From JAIBJN01 sp963784175 (lineage in GTDB: Bacteria > Actinomycetota > Thermoleophilia > Gaiellales > Gaiellaceae), in assembly GCA_963784175.1 (NCBI GenBank), contig CAWAQJ010000014.1:310001-374000 (forward strand): DNA of 64,000 nt, given 5' to 3'. This document shows, in pieces, positions 49,952 to 58,797 of this stretch (positions are counted from its first letter, which is position 1; each line of letters opens with the position of its first letter). Both the position numbers and the translations under genes were made by a program. The notes beneath the pieces were generated by a model, which saw nothing but the letters and a program-made list of their open reading frames with translations, ran no database searches and was not told where the DNA came from.

Positions 49952-51105
49952 AGAATCGTCTCCAGGGCGTCCAGAGCCCGCTCGACGTCGGCCGAGTCGT
50001 TGAAGACGTGGAGCGAGAAGCGAACGGCCCCGAGCCGCGGGGAGACGATCACCCCCGCATCCGCAAGGAGGGCGGCCAGGTCGGGGCCCTCGTGTCCCGG
50101 GAAGCGCGCGATGACGATGCCGGCCCGGCCCTCGTCGTCGGCCGGCGTCAGGACCTCCGCCCCGAGGCGCTCGAGCCCCTCGCGCAGCTCCCGGGCCAGG
50201 GCGAGGTCGTGCTCGAGCGCGTTGTCGATCCCGAGGTCGAGCAGGTAGTCGACGGCGGCGGTCAGGGCGGCGCCGGCTGCGTACGAGGGCGTGGAGTACT
50301 CGAGCCGGCGCGCGGCGTTCGCGAGCGGGATCGTCGCCGCGTCGAAGGCGAACGCGTCCTCGGTCGACTTCCAGCCGACGAACGGCGGGTCGAGCTGCTC
50401 CCAGAGCTCACGGCGCAGGTAGCAGATGCCCGCCCCGGGCGCCGAGCAGAGCCACTTGTAGCCGGACGACACGAGCACGTCCACGCCGAGCGCCGGGGCG
50501 TCGAGCGGGACGACGCCGGCCGACTGGGTCGCGTCCAGGACGAGGATCGCGCCGACGGAGCGAGCGAGCTCCACGAGGCCGGCCGGGTCGAGCCGGTGCC
50601 CGGTCGCGTACTGGACGTGGCTCACGCAGATGACCTCGGTCTGTTCGTCCACGGCGGCCGCGATCGTGTCGAGCGAGAACGACGCGGGGTCGTCGAGCGC
50701 CCGCGCCAGCCGGACCTCGAGCCCCGTGTCGCGGGCGATCCGCAGCCACGGGTAGGTGACGCTCGGGAACTCGAGGTCGGCCGAGACGACGTTCTTGCCC
50801 TCCCCCGGCCGCAGCCACCAGGCGACCTGGCAGAGCGCCTCGGTCGCGTGCGTCACGACGGCGACGTCGTCGGGGTCCGCGCCGAGGAGCCGGGCGACAG
50901 CCGCCCTGGGGATGTCGCCGACCCGCTTCTCGACCTCGTCGTCGAAGCCGACCGTCCCGCGGCCGGCGATCTGGCGCCCCAACTCCTCGCCGGCACGCTG
51001 TACCGGCAGCGACTCGAGCCCGATCGAGCCCGTGTTCAGGTACACGACCTCCTCGAGCACGGGGAAGTCGCTGCGAGGCGCGAGGGCGGCGCGGCCCGCG
51101 TTCAC
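49948..51105 (-). CDS. class V aminotransferase (cysteine desulfurase-like)
   Basis: A 385-residue PLP enzyme. Features: VVYLNTGSIGLESLPVQRA, THATEALCQVAWWL, VSADLEFPSVTYPW, LDATQSAGVVPLD and the PLP-lysine segment VLVSSGYKWLCSAPGAGICYL. The usual cysteine-desulfurase active-site Cys loop is not evident, so an isopenicillin-N-epimerase-like role is more likely. GTG 51105 overlaps the nitrilase stop by 4 bases. Substrate unknown. Confidence 0.87.
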   Translation of the reverse strand: MNAGRAALAPRSDFPVLEEVVYLNTGSIGLESLPVQRAGEELGRQIAGRGTVGFDDEVEKRVGDIPRAAVARLLGADPDDVAVVTHATEALCQVAWWLRPGEGKNVVSADLEFPSVTYPWLRIARDTGLEVRLARALDDPASFSLDTIAAAVDEQTEVICVSHVQYATGHRLDPAGLVELARSVGAILVLDATQSAGVVPLDAPALGVDVLVSSGYKWLCSAPGAGICYLRRELWEQLDPPFVGWKSTEDAFAFDAATIPLANAARRLEYSTPSYAAGAALTAAVDYLLDLGIDNALEHDLALARELREGLERLGAEVLTPADDEGRAGIVIARFPGHEGPDLAALLADAGVIVSPRLGAVRFSLHVFNDSADVERALDALETIL

Positions 51106-52025
51106 TCTTCGCCCGGCGCGCTGACTTCGAGCTTGAGGATGTCGGGGCGGTGGTAATGGCCCGAGGGATCGAAGCGCTGGCGCTCCTCGTGCAGGCGCAC
51201 GGGATCGAGCTCGGCGTAGAGGATCCCTTCCTCGTCGTAGAGCGGCCCCGCGAGGTAGGCGCCGTCCGGACCGAGGATCGCGCTCCCGCCGCGGCCGATG
51301 ATCTCGACGCCCTCGAGCGCCTCGCGCAGCGGGAAGTCGTCCGGGTAGGCGTCCGAGCGCTGGAAGTGGCACGGGGCGATCACGAACGCGCGCGACTCCC
51401 GCGCGATGTGGACGAGCGTCGCCTGCCACTCGTCGGAGTCGTCGGCGGTCGAGGCGACGTACAGCTCGATCCCCGACTCGTAGAGCGCGAAGCGCGCGAG
51501 CGGCATGTAGTTCTCCCAGCAGATCAGCCCGCCGATCCGTCCGATGCCGGTCTCGATCGCGCGCAGCCCGCGACCGTCGCCCTGGCCCCAGACGAGGCGC
51601 TCGTGGTTCGTGGGCACGAGCTTGCGGTGATGGAGCGCCAGCTTCCCCTCGGGGTCGTGGTAGAGGAGCGTGTTGTAGAGCGTCCCGGGGCGCTCGGGGT
51701 CGATCTCGGTGACGCCCGTGACGAGCCAGACGCCGTGCTCGCGCGCGATCTCGCCGAGCCTGTCCGCGGCGGGGCCGGGAACCTCGACGGACTCCTGGGC
51801 CAGACGAGCGAACGCGGCCTTCGCGCGCGGGTCGGTCCAGCCCGCGAGGTACTTCGCCCAGACGGACGACGGGTAGGCGGGCAGGAAGGCCTCGGGGAAG
51901 ACGACGAGCTCGGCGCCGGCGCCGGCAGCCTCCGCCGTGCGCTCCGCCAGGCGCTCGAGCGTCGCCTCGCGATCGAGCACGACCGGCTGCACCTGAACGC
52001 ACGCGACGGTGACGGGGCGACGCAC
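51102..52025 (-). CDS. nitrilase-superfamily hydrolase
   Basis: A 307-residue carbon-nitrogen hydrolase. The catalytic triad is visible: Glu in VVFPEAFLPAYP, Lys in HHRKLVPTNHERLVWGQGDG and Cys in GGLICWENYMPLARF. HERLVWGQGDG and CWEN are typical of true nitrilases (branch 1). GTG 52025 is chosen because the protein then begins RRPVTVACVQVQPV, the normal start. It is coupled to the aminotransferase, suggesting nitrile or amide metabolism with later transamination and export (inference). Confidence 0.9.
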   Translation of the reverse strand: MRRPVTVACVQVQPVVLDREATLERLAERTAEAAGAGAELVVFPEAFLPAYPSSVWAKYLAGWTDPRAKAAFARLAQESVEVPGPAADRLGEIAREHGVWLVTGVTEIDPERPGTLYNTLLYHDPEGKLALHHRKLVPTNHERLVWGQGDGRGLRAIETGIGRIGGLICWENYMPLARFALYESGIELYVASTADDSDEWQATLVHIARESRAFVIAPCHFQRSDAYPDDFPLREALEGVEIIGRGGSAILGPDGAYLAGPLYDEEGILYAELDPVRLHEERQRFDPSGHYHRPDILKLEVSAPGEE

Positions 52026-52081
52026 GAGAGAGGTTCTACAGAAAAAAGCTGCTCTTTGCGGAGAGTTCGGTCTCGGGTTCC

Positions 52082-52111
52082 TTGACGGTCTTCGACGACC
52101 GCCGCTAGGCT
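52082..52111 (+). promoter_or_regulatory. putative promoter upstream of rmuC, followed by a leader hairpin
   Basis: TTGACG (52082-52087), an 18-base spacer and TAGGCT (52106-52111) form a plausible actinobacterial promoter. The leader would be about 95 bases and contains a hairpin at 52124-52151 (ATCCGG/CCGGAT plus AGCCC/GGGCT). Whether this hairpin is regulatory is unknown. Confidence 0.4.
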
Positions 52112-52213
52112 CGCGCATGCCAGATCCGGTAAGCCCTCGGGCTCGCCGGATTTGGCGCTTTAACAGGCGGTTTCGGGGTGCCGTCCGATGCCCTTTCTAC
52201 TGTTCGTCGGCCC

Positions 52214-53311
52214 ATGACCGGGACCATTGTCATCCTCGTCTTCGTGGCCGCCGCCCTCGCAGCCGGCGCGGTCTGGCTCGTGCGCGTGCTGCGCGCCGAG
52301 CTGACGGGCCTGCGCGCCGAGAGTGCCGAGCAGCTCGACGGACGCAACGCCGACATCGACCGCCGGCTGGCCGGCATGACCGAGACGATGGACCGGCGCT
52401 TCGGCGAGCTGGACACGAAGGTCGACCGCCGGCTCGGGGAGCTCGACCTGCGAGTCGACAGCCGGCTCGCGGGGATGACGGCGACGTCGACGAAGATCCA
52501 CGAGCGCCTCGGGAAGGTCGACGAGGCGACGGCGCAGATGAACGAGCGCGCGAAGGACTTCCAGCGCTTCGAGCAGCTGCTCCGCCCGCCGAAGGCACGG
52601 GGCGGGGTCGGCGAGCTGATGCTCAAGCAGCTCCTGGCCGACGTCCTCCCGGTCGACAAGTTCTCGCTCCAGTACGGCTTCCGCAGCGGCGAGCGGGTGG
52701 ACGCGGTTATCCGGCTCGACAGCATGCTGATTCCGATCGACGCGAAGTTCCCACTCGACAACTTCCAGCGCGTCATCGACTCGAGCGACGACCAGACGCG
52801 CGAGGTGCATGCCCGGGCGTTCGCACGCGATGTGAAGGGCCACATCGACGCGATCGCCGAGAAGTACATCCGCCCCGACGAGGGCACGTGCGAGTTCGCC
52901 TTCATGTACCTGCCCACCGAGGGCGTCTACTACGAGCTGGTCTGCAACCGGATCGGCGGCGACGCGAACCCGGTCGACCACGCGCAGAAGCGCAGGGTCT
53001 TCCCGGTCTCTCCGAATTCCTTCTACACCTACCTGCTCACCCTGGCCCAGGGCTTCAAGGGCCTGCAGATCGAGGAGCACGCGCGCGAGGTCATGGCGTA
53101 CGTCGCCGACCTGAACCGGGACTTCGACCGCTTCAAGGGAGACTTCGACCTGCTCGGGAAGCACCTCGGCAACGCGCAGACGAAGTACGGCGACTCGGAG
53201 AAGCGGCTCTCGCGGTTCGAGACGAAGCTCGAGCGCGCCACGGAGTCCGAGCTGCCCGAGCAGGCTCGCGTCGAGCTCGCCGAGCTGCCGCGCGCGGTCG
53301 ACGCGGCCTAG
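52214..53311 (+). CDS. rmuC: RmuC-family DNA recombination protein
   Basis: A 365-residue protein. One N-terminal helix (IVILVFVAAALAAGAVWLVRVL) is followed by a coiled coil with repeats (DRRLAGMTETMDRRFGELDTK). The RmuC nuclease-like core comes after: RGGVGELMLKQLLADVLP, DSMLIPIDAKFPLDNFQRV, FAFMYLPTEGVYYELV and FPVSPNSFYTYLLTLAQGF. ATG 52214. RmuC limits DNA inversion at short inverted repeats in E. coli. The PIDAKFPL stretch is part of a PD-(D/E)XK-like site. Confidence 0.93.
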   Translation: MTGTIVILVFVAAALAAGAVWLVRVLRAELTGLRAESAEQLDGRNADIDRRLAGMTETMDRRFGELDTKVDRRLGELDLRVDSRLAGMTATSTKIHERLGKVDEATAQMNERAKDFQRFEQLLRPPKARGGVGELMLKQLLADVLPVDKFSLQYGFRSGERVDAVIRLDSMLIPIDAKFPLDNFQRVIDSSDDQTREVHARAFARDVKGHIDAIAEKYIRPDEGTCEFAFMYLPTEGVYYELVCNRIGGDANPVDHAQKRRVFPVSPNSFYTYLLTLAQGFKGLQIEEHAREVMAYVADLNRDFDRFKGDFDLLGKHLGNAQTKYGDSEKRLSRFETKLERATESELPEQARVELAELPRAVDAA

Positions 53312-53361
53312 CGCTTCGCCCCCCGGCCTGCGGGGTCGACGTCGAGATCGGCCTGCGCTCC

Positions 53362-53386
53362 TATACTCGCCTACAGTTCCTACTGT
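53362..53386 (+). promoter_or_regulatory. possible promoter and inverted repeat before the GAF-PAS kinase
   Basis: TATACT (53362-53367) can act as a -10 box. It is followed by the inverted repeat ACAGT-TCCT-ACTGT (53373-53386) at the predicted transcript start. No convincing -35 is seen. Confidence 0.3.
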
Positions 53387-53455
53387 GACGTGGCCCGTCG
53401 CCGGGGGGCGAGCAGCGCGGCTCGGCGCTCGGCGCGTTAGGAGCTAGGAGAAGGC

Positions 53456-55357
53456 GTGGATATCGGTTGGTTCTTCCTGTGGCTCGGCGTGGCCCTGGCC
53501 GGGCTCGGCCTTCTCCTGCTCCGCACGTGGTGGCGCGAGCGCCGCTTCGAGGGTGCGGCCCTCACCCTCTCGGCCGGCCTGCTCCTCCTGGGCGCCGCGG
53601 TGCAGCAGTTCATCCTCGTCGGCATGGCCCAGAGCGACGGCCGCGCAGTCGACTCGCCGGCGTTCATCACGGTCTCGATCGTCTCGGCTGCCTTCGCGAC
53701 CGCCGTCTGGATCGCACTGGCGACGAAGCGGGGCCGCGAGAGCCTGCGCCGCGGAGCCGAGCGCCCCAGGCGCATCCGCGAGCTCGAGGTACTGGGCGCG
53801 ATCGGACGGCTGGCCTCCCAGCAAGGATCCGTGGAGGAAATCGGCGGCGCGATCCTCGAGGCCGCCGCCCCGGCGGTGGGGGCGGACGCGGCCGTCCTGC
53901 TCCTCTACGATCCTGACCGCAGGACGCTCTCGGCCGAGGCGGCAAGCGGCATCGCGGAGGAGTCGTGGCGCTCGTTCTCCTTCGAGGTCTCCGACGACTT
54001 CAATCAGACAATGCTTGCGAGCGGCAAGCCGCTCGTGGTCAAGGACGTCGCAGGCGAGCGGCGCCTGAAGATGCAGCTCGCCCGGTCGGTCGGCGCACGG
54101 AGCGTGCTCGTCGTCCCCATCCGCCACGAAGGCAGTGCGGTGGGGACGCTGAGCTTCTACGCCGTCAGGGCGCCGCGCCGCTTCGACGCGGTCGCACTCA
54201 CGCTCGCCGAGCTGATCGCCAACGAGGCCGGCGACGTCCTCGAGCGCATCAGGCTGCAGGACGAGGTGCGCGAGGAGCGCGAGCGCGCAGGGCGTGTGCT
54301 CGCGCACGTCGGCGACGGCGTCTTCTTCGTCGACGGGTCGGGGGTCGTGCGGCTCTGGAATCCTGCCGTCGCCGCGATCACCGGCCTGGACGCGGGGCAG
54401 GTCGTCGGCCTGCGGCCGGAGGACGTCCTCCCCGGGTGGACGGCGATCGAGCCGCTGGTACCCGTAGCAAGCGCCCCCATCTACGCGGCCAAGCACGCCG
54501 AGACGCTCCCTCTCGACCTCGGCGGCAGGGAGGTCTGGATCTCCATCTCCGCCGTCCAGTTCCCGGACGGCACCGTCTACGCGCTGCGCGACCTGACAGA
54601 GGAGCGCGGCATCGAGAAGCTGAAGAGCGAGTTCGTCGCGACGGTCTCGCACGAGCTGCGGACCCCACTCGCGGCCGTCTACGGGGCCGCCATGACGCTG
54701 CGCCGCCGGGATGTCGAACTTGACGACGAGCGCCGCGCCCGCCTGCTGGCAGTCATCGCCGGCGAGTCCGACCGCCTCGCGCGCATCGTCGACCAGGTGC
54801 TGGCCGCGAGCCGCCTCGACTCGGGCTCGTTCGTCTTCTCGGTCGAGCACTGCGATCCGGGACCGCTTGCGCTCGAGGTCGTGGAGGCGGCGCGCGCCCA
54901 CGTGCCGGACGGGGTCGTGATCGACCTCGCGCACGGCAACGACCTCCCGTCGATCGCAGCCGATCCCGACATGCTGCGCCAGGTGCTCTCCAACCTCGTC
55001 GAGAACGCCGTCAAGTACTCGCCCTCCGGCGGCCAGGTGCACGTCTCGCTCGAGCGCCAGGCCGGGCGTGTCCTGTTCGCCGTGCGCGATGAGGGGCTCG
55101 GCATCCCGCTCAAGGAGCAGGAGCGCATCTTCGAGAAGTTCTTCCGGCTCGACCCGAACCTGACACGCGGCGTGGGCGGCACCGGCCTCGGCCTCTACAT
55201 CTGCCGCGAGCTGGTGCGCCGGATGAGCGGCCGCATCTGGGTCGCCTCCCGCGAAGGCGAGGGCTCGACGTTCTTCTTCGAGCTGCCGGCGGCTTCGGAC
55301 GGGGCGTCCGAGGGCGACGACGAAGCCGACGCCTTCGAGGCGCGGGCGCAGGCTTAG
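53456..55357 (+). CDS. membrane sensor histidine kinase with GAF and PAS domains
   Basis: A 633-residue orphan kinase. About three membrane helices occupy residues 4-90. A GAF domain spans about 110-265 (VGADAAVLLLYDPDRRTL, ARSVLVVPIRHEGSAVGTLSFY). A PAS domain spans about 290-385 (GDGVFFVDGSGVVRLWNPAVAAITGLDAGQVVG). H399 in ATVSHELRTPL is the phospho-acceptor. The ATPase has the N box SNLVENAVKYSPSGG, G1 DEGLGIP and G2 GVGGTGLGLYICREL, all intact. GTG 53456 follows AGGAGAAGG. No response regulator is adjacent. Confidence 0.93.
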   Translation: MDIGWFFLWLGVALAGLGLLLLRTWWRERRFEGAALTLSAGLLLLGAAVQQFILVGMAQSDGRAVDSPAFITVSIVSAAFATAVWIALATKRGRESLRRGAERPRRIRELEVLGAIGRLASQQGSVEEIGGAILEAAAPAVGADAAVLLLYDPDRRTLSAEAASGIAEESWRSFSFEVSDDFNQTMLASGKPLVVKDVAGERRLKMQLARSVGARSVLVVPIRHEGSAVGTLSFYAVRAPRRFDAVALTLAELIANEAGDVLERIRLQDEVREERERAGRVLAHVGDGVFFVDGSGVVRLWNPAVAAITGLDAGQVVGLRPEDVLPGWTAIEPLVPVASAPIYAAKHAETLPLDLGGREVWISISAVQFPDGTVYALRDLTEERGIEKLKSEFVATVSHELRTPLAAVYGAAMTLRRRDVELDDERRARLLAVIAGESDRLARIVDQVLAASRLDSGSFVFSVEHCDPGPLALEVVEAARAHVPDGVVIDLAHGNDLPSIAADPDMLRQVLSNLVENAVKYSPSGGQVHVSLERQAGRVLFAVRDEGLGIPLKEQERIFEKFFRLDPNLTRGVGGTGLGLYICRELVRRMSGRIWVASREGEGSTFFFELPAASDGASEGDDEADAFEARAQA

Positions 55358-55403
55358 GAGGGTTGGCGGGAACGGCACCGCCACTATTTCGCCGAACCCT
55401 CCT
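55356..55403. terminator. bidirectional hairpin between the kinase and baeRF genes
   Basis: AGGAGGGTT (55356-55364) pairs with AACCCTCCT (55395-55403), and an adjoining GGCG/CGCC extends the stem with one bulged base. It lies between two convergent stop codons. The right side is followed by ACTACTACTAG, not a U-tract. Confidence 0.55.
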
Positions 55404-55410
55404 ACTACTA

Positions 55411-56553
55411 CTAGAACCTGAGCAGTGCGCCGACGCCGGCGACGGCGTCGAGATCGTCCCGGCCCCGCACGGCCCAGATCGTTCCGCCGTGGGCGAGCGT
55501 CTGGTGAACGGCGAGGTCGAGACCGTCCTCCGAATCCTCGAGCTGGTTCCCGTCGAGCGGGCACTTCGCGCCCTCGAGCGAAAGGCGCCCGCACGCGGGG
55601 CACCGCTTGGCGGGGTGGTTGGCGCCCTCCCGGAAGAGGAGTAGCTCGACACGGCCGTCGGAGGCAGCCTCCAGCGTGTCCGCCCAGCCGGCCGCGCCCC
55701 GGCCGTTGCGGCCGTGCTCCGCGACCCAGCGCTCGACGACCTCCTGCTCGCGCTCGGTGCGCCAGCGCTCGAGCACGGGCACGGCTACTTCGAGGAGCTC
55801 GGTGGGCTGTGCGTGCGACTCGGCGTGTGCGATCCCCGCGATCGCGGCGCGTGTGTCATGCGCGACGAGGTCGACGAACTCGGCGCCCGTCTCCTCGGAG
55901 GCGACCACGACGACGCGCGGACCATGCAGGTTGCGCACGAGCCTGTCGAGCACCTCGGCGACCCTCCGCAGGTGCTCGTGGGCGAGCTCGTCGGCGTGGC
56001 GCTGGAGGCGCGCCTGCGCCCAGCCGCCCTGGTCGTGGCGCCTCGGCTGCTCCTCCGTGTAGTCGGCGAGATCCTCGAGCCGCCCGCCGTGGAGCCGGTA
56101 GAAGCGGCCCAGCTCGCGGCTCACCACGAGAACGAGCGCGCCCTCGCCCCTGCCGACGAGCGGCACGAGCGGCGCGAGGTAGAGGCTGTTTCGCACGCGG
56201 ATGTCGTCCGGCACGACCTCGGTCAACGGCAATGTCCTCCAGACGTTGTCGAGGCCGGCGCAGAAGATGGCGAGGCCGTGGGCGCCCTCGCGTTCGAACT
56301 CCGCGTCGAAGTAGCGGCGGATGCGCTCGAAGTCGTCGCGGAGGGCGAGCCGCTGCTGGTGCGAGAGCTCGCGCTTCCCGGAGCCGTGATTCTTGGACGC
56401 CCCGTCCAGGAGCGAGTTGAGGCGCGTCTGCGCGTCTCCGGTCGCGCGAAGTAAGCTGGGATCGAGGTCGAGATAGAGGCTGATCGCAACCCCCTGCTCG
56501 GCCTGAAAACCGGCGAGATCGCGCAGCTCGTCCCAGGTGACGGTTCGTGCCAT
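55411..56553 (-). CDS. baeRF-type (archaeo-eukaryotic release factor-like) protein
   Basis: A 380-residue protein: an N-terminal domain (GVAISLYLDLDPS), an eRF1 domain 2-like core (LVLVVSRELGRFYRLHGGRLEDL, RHADELAHEHLRRVAEVLDRLV, RVVVVASEETGAEFVDL) and an L7Ae-like domain 3. A Zn knuckle CPACGRLSLEGAKCPLDG is inserted near residue 320. Such bacterial families, described by Burroughs and Aravind, are thought to act on stalled ribosomes or tRNA; Vms1/ANKZF1 is the eukaryotic relative. I cannot assign the numbered baeRF family with certainty. ATG 56553. Confidence 0.78.
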   Translation of the reverse strand: MARTVTWDELRDLAGFQAEQGVAISLYLDLDPSLLRATGDAQTRLNSLLDGASKNHGSGKRELSHQQRLALRDDFERIRRYFDAEFEREGAHGLAIFCAGLDNVWRTLPLTEVVPDDIRVRNSLYLAPLVPLVGRGEGALVLVVSRELGRFYRLHGGRLEDLADYTEEQPRRHDQGGWAQARLQRHADELAHEHLRRVAEVLDRLVRNLHGPRVVVVASEETGAEFVDLVAHDTRAAIAGIAHAESHAQPTELLEVAVPVLERWRTEREQEVVERWVAEHGRNGRGAAGWADTLEAASDGRVELLLFREGANHPAKRCPACGRLSLEGAKCPLDGNQLEDSEDGLDLAVHQTLAHGGTIWAVRGRDDLDAVAGVGALLRF

Positions 56554-56647
56554 CGCTCGCCCCTTGTAGGTTTCCCCTGCGGCTCAGACGCTACACAATC
56601 GGAACATCGAGCCCTCCTCGGACGTTAAGAAACGTAGACGGAAAAAC

Positions 56648-57634
56648 GTGACAGAGAGGAACGACGTGAACGCAGACGTACGCGAGGTGATCGTGATCGG
56701 CGGGGCGGCCGCCGGATATACCGCCGCCCTCTATACAGCCCGTGCCAACATGGCCCCGCTCGTCATCGAGGGGGTCAACTGGGGCGGCCAGCTGATGATC
56801 ACGAGCGACGTCGAGAACTACCCGGGCTATCCCGGCGGCGTGCTCGGCCCCGAGATGATGCAGGAGTTCCGCAAGCAGGCCGAGCGCTTCGGCGCCGAGT
56901 TCGTCACCGACGACGCGACAAAGGTCGATTTCTCCGAGCGCCCGTTCCGCGTGTGGGTCGGCGACGACGAGTACCGCGCCGAGACGGTCATCGTCGCCAC
57001 GGGCGCGAACGCGCGCCAGCTCGGGCTCGAGTCCGAGCGCTCGCTCCAGGGGCGCGGCGTCTCGTACTGCGCGGTCTGCGACGCGGCGTTCTTCCGCGAG
57101 AAGGACGTGGTGGTCGTGGGCGGCGGCGACTCGGCGATGGAGGAGGCCACTTTCCTGGCCAAGTTCGCGTCCAAGGTCACCGTCGTGCATCGTCGCGACG
57201 TCTTCCGGGCGTCGCCGATCATGGTCGACCGCGCGCAGGCAACCGACAAGATCGACTTCGTCACCGACTCCGTGGTCGAGGAAGTGCTGGGCGACGGCCT
57301 CGTCACCGGCGTCCGCGTTCGCAACGTGAACACCGACGAGACCACCGACATCCCCGCCGAGGGCTTCTTCGTCGCGATCGGCCACGACCCGACGACCGAG
57401 CTCTTCAAGGGCCAGCTCGACCTGGACCCCGAGTCCGGCTACCTCGTCACGAAGGGGAAGACGACGGAGACGAACATCCCCGGGGTCTTCGCCGCGGGCG
57501 ACGTGCAGGACAACGTCTACCGCCAAGCAGTGACGGCCGCCGGGTCGGGTTGCATGGCCGCGCTCGACGCCGAGCGCTGGCTGGCCGCGGAGCGCGGCCA
57601 CCTGCTGGACGCTATGGCCGCGCCCCGCAGCTAG
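56648..57634 (+). CDS. trxB: thioredoxin reductase
   Basis: A 328-residue NADPH-dependent flavoprotein. The FAD motif reads VIVIGGAAAGYTAALYTARA, where GSGPAG is usual. GGQLMITSDVENYPG follows. The redox site is CAVC instead of the usual CATC (GVSYCAVCDAAFF). The NADPH motif is VVVVGGGDSAMEEATFL, and the C-terminal FAD part is PGVFAAGDVQDNVYRQAVTAAGSGCMAALDAE. It reduces thioredoxin or a related partner; no thioredoxin gene is adjacent. GTG 56648 is used. An inverted repeat ACGTT-AAGA-AACGT (56622-56635) lies just upstream and may be regulatory. Confidence 0.93.
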   Translation: MTERNDVNADVREVIVIGGAAAGYTAALYTARANMAPLVIEGVNWGGQLMITSDVENYPGYPGGVLGPEMMQEFRKQAERFGAEFVTDDATKVDFSERPFRVWVGDDEYRAETVIVATGANARQLGLESERSLQGRGVSYCAVCDAAFFREKDVVVVGGGDSAMEEATFLAKFASKVTVVHRRDVFRASPIMVDRAQATDKIDFVTDSVVEEVLGDGLVTGVRVRNVNTDETTDIPAEGFFVAIGHDPTTELFKGQLDLDPESGYLVTKGKTTETNIPGVFAAGDVQDNVYRQAVTAAGSGCMAALDAERWLAAERGHLLDAMAAPRS

Positions 57635-57643
57635 CTTTTCCCC

Positions 57644-58087
57644 ATGCCGTACTTCATCTGCCCGAACTGCCGGCGACGGTCCGTCGACGACGACGGCATC
57701 GAGGGCCTGACCGGCCGGCCGGTCGCCTGCACGAGCTGCGGGTTCGGGTTCCTCTTCCAGATCCTCGACGACTACTACCCCGCGCCGGGAACCGGGTTCC
57801 TGGTCTGCAACAACGAGGGACGGATCATCGCGACCGGACAGGGCGTCTTCGAGCTGACCGGCTACCGCGAGGGCGACCTGCTCGGCCACGACGTCATGAC
57901 GGCGCTCTTCGAGCCGGAGGGCAACGGGCCGACGCCGGCCGCCCTCACGCTCGAGTACGGCGTCCGCCGCTTCGACCAGATGCTGACGCTGAAGACCCGC
58001 TCGGGCGTGAAGAAGGTCGTGCGCGCGGACTTCTTCCCGGCATACGACGAGGACGGCGGCCTCCTCGTCGCGGTCGCGCCGCGGTAG
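57644..58087 (+). CDS. zinc-ribbon + PAS-like protein
   Basis: A 147-residue protein. An N-terminal zinc ribbon has C6, C9, C29 and C32 (CPNC, CTSC). A PAS-like domain follows: GFLVCNNEGRIIATGQGVFELTGYREGDLLGHDVMTAL and later KTRSGVKKVVRADFFP. No output domain is present, so it may act as a redox or ligand-sensing partner. It follows trxB by 9 bases, so both are probably co-transcribed. I know of no named family with this pairing. Confidence 0.78.
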   Translation: MPYFICPNCRRRSVDDDGIEGLTGRPVACTSCGFGFLFQILDDYYPAPGTGFLVCNNEGRIIATGQGVFELTGYREGDLLGHDVMTALFEPEGNGPTPAALTLEYGVRRFDQMLTLKTRSGVKKVVRADFFPAYDEDGGLLVAVAPR

Positions 58088-58091
58088 CGGT

Positions 58092-58772
58092 TTAGACCCG
58101 GCTCGAGGGACAGAGATCCGCGAGGACGCACTCCTCGCACCGCGGGCGTCGTGCGTCGCAGACGCGGCGGCCGTGCCAGATGAGCAGGTGCGGGAAGCGC
58201 GCCCAGTCCTCACGCGGGACGATGCGCTCGAGGTCGCGCTCGATCTTCACCGGGTCCTGCTGCTTCGTCAGCCCGAGGCGCTGGGAAAGACGGCGGACAT
58301 GGGTGTCGACGACGATGCCCTGGGCGGCTCCACGCTCTGAGGCGACGACGTTCGCCGTCTTGCGCCCGACGCCGGGGAGCCGCACGAGGTCGTCCAGCCG
58401 CTCGGGAACCTCTCCCCCGTACTCGTGCAGCAGCATGTGCATCGCCCCGCGAAGGTTCCTGGCCTTCTGCCGGAACGTTCCCGTCGGGCGGATGTCGGCC
58501 TCGAGCTCCTCGAGCGGCACGGCGAGGTAGTCCTCGGGCCGGCGGTACTTGAGGAACAGCTTCTCCGTGACGCGGTTCACGGTGACGTCCGTCGTCTGCG
58601 CGGAGAGCATCACCGAGACGAGCAGCTCGACGGGATCCCGAAAGCGGAGCGCGATCGTCGCGTCCGGGTGCGCGCGCGCGAGCCGCTCGACGATCTCGCG
58701 GATGCGCTCGCGCTTCGGCCCGACCCGCCGCCGCGCCTCGCGGACGTAGTTACGCGGCGCGGAGATCGCCAT
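58092..58772 (-). CDS. nth: endonuclease III
   Basis: Base-excision glycosylase/AP-lyase for oxidised pyrimidines. The 226-residue protein has LLVSVMLSAQTTDVTVNRV, the HhH motif LVRLPGVGRKTANVV (catalytic Lys in GRKTAN), catalytic Asp in IVVDTHVRRLSQRLGL, and the 4Fe-4S cluster Cys in RRVCDARRPRCEECVLADLC. ATG 58772. The gene converges on the zinc-ribbon gene. Confidence 0.95.
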   Translation of the reverse strand: MAISAPRNYVREARRRVGPKRERIREIVERLARAHPDATIALRFRDPVELLVSVMLSAQTTDVTVNRVTEKLFLKYRRPEDYLAVPLEELEADIRPTGTFRQKARNLRGAMHMLLHEYGGEVPERLDDLVRLPGVGRKTANVVASERGAAQGIVVDTHVRRLSQRLGLTKQQDPVKIERDLERIVPREDWARFPHLLIWHGRRVCDARRPRCEECVLADLCPSSRV

Positions 58773-58797
58773 CCGGCGCTGGGAGTATTTTCCGCGC

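Noticed and set aside
49948..51105. Class V aminotransferase as a SufS/NifS cysteine desulfurase serving the CysO system
   Set aside because: No desulfurase Cys loop is visible, and the gene is 40 kb away in a nitrilase unit.
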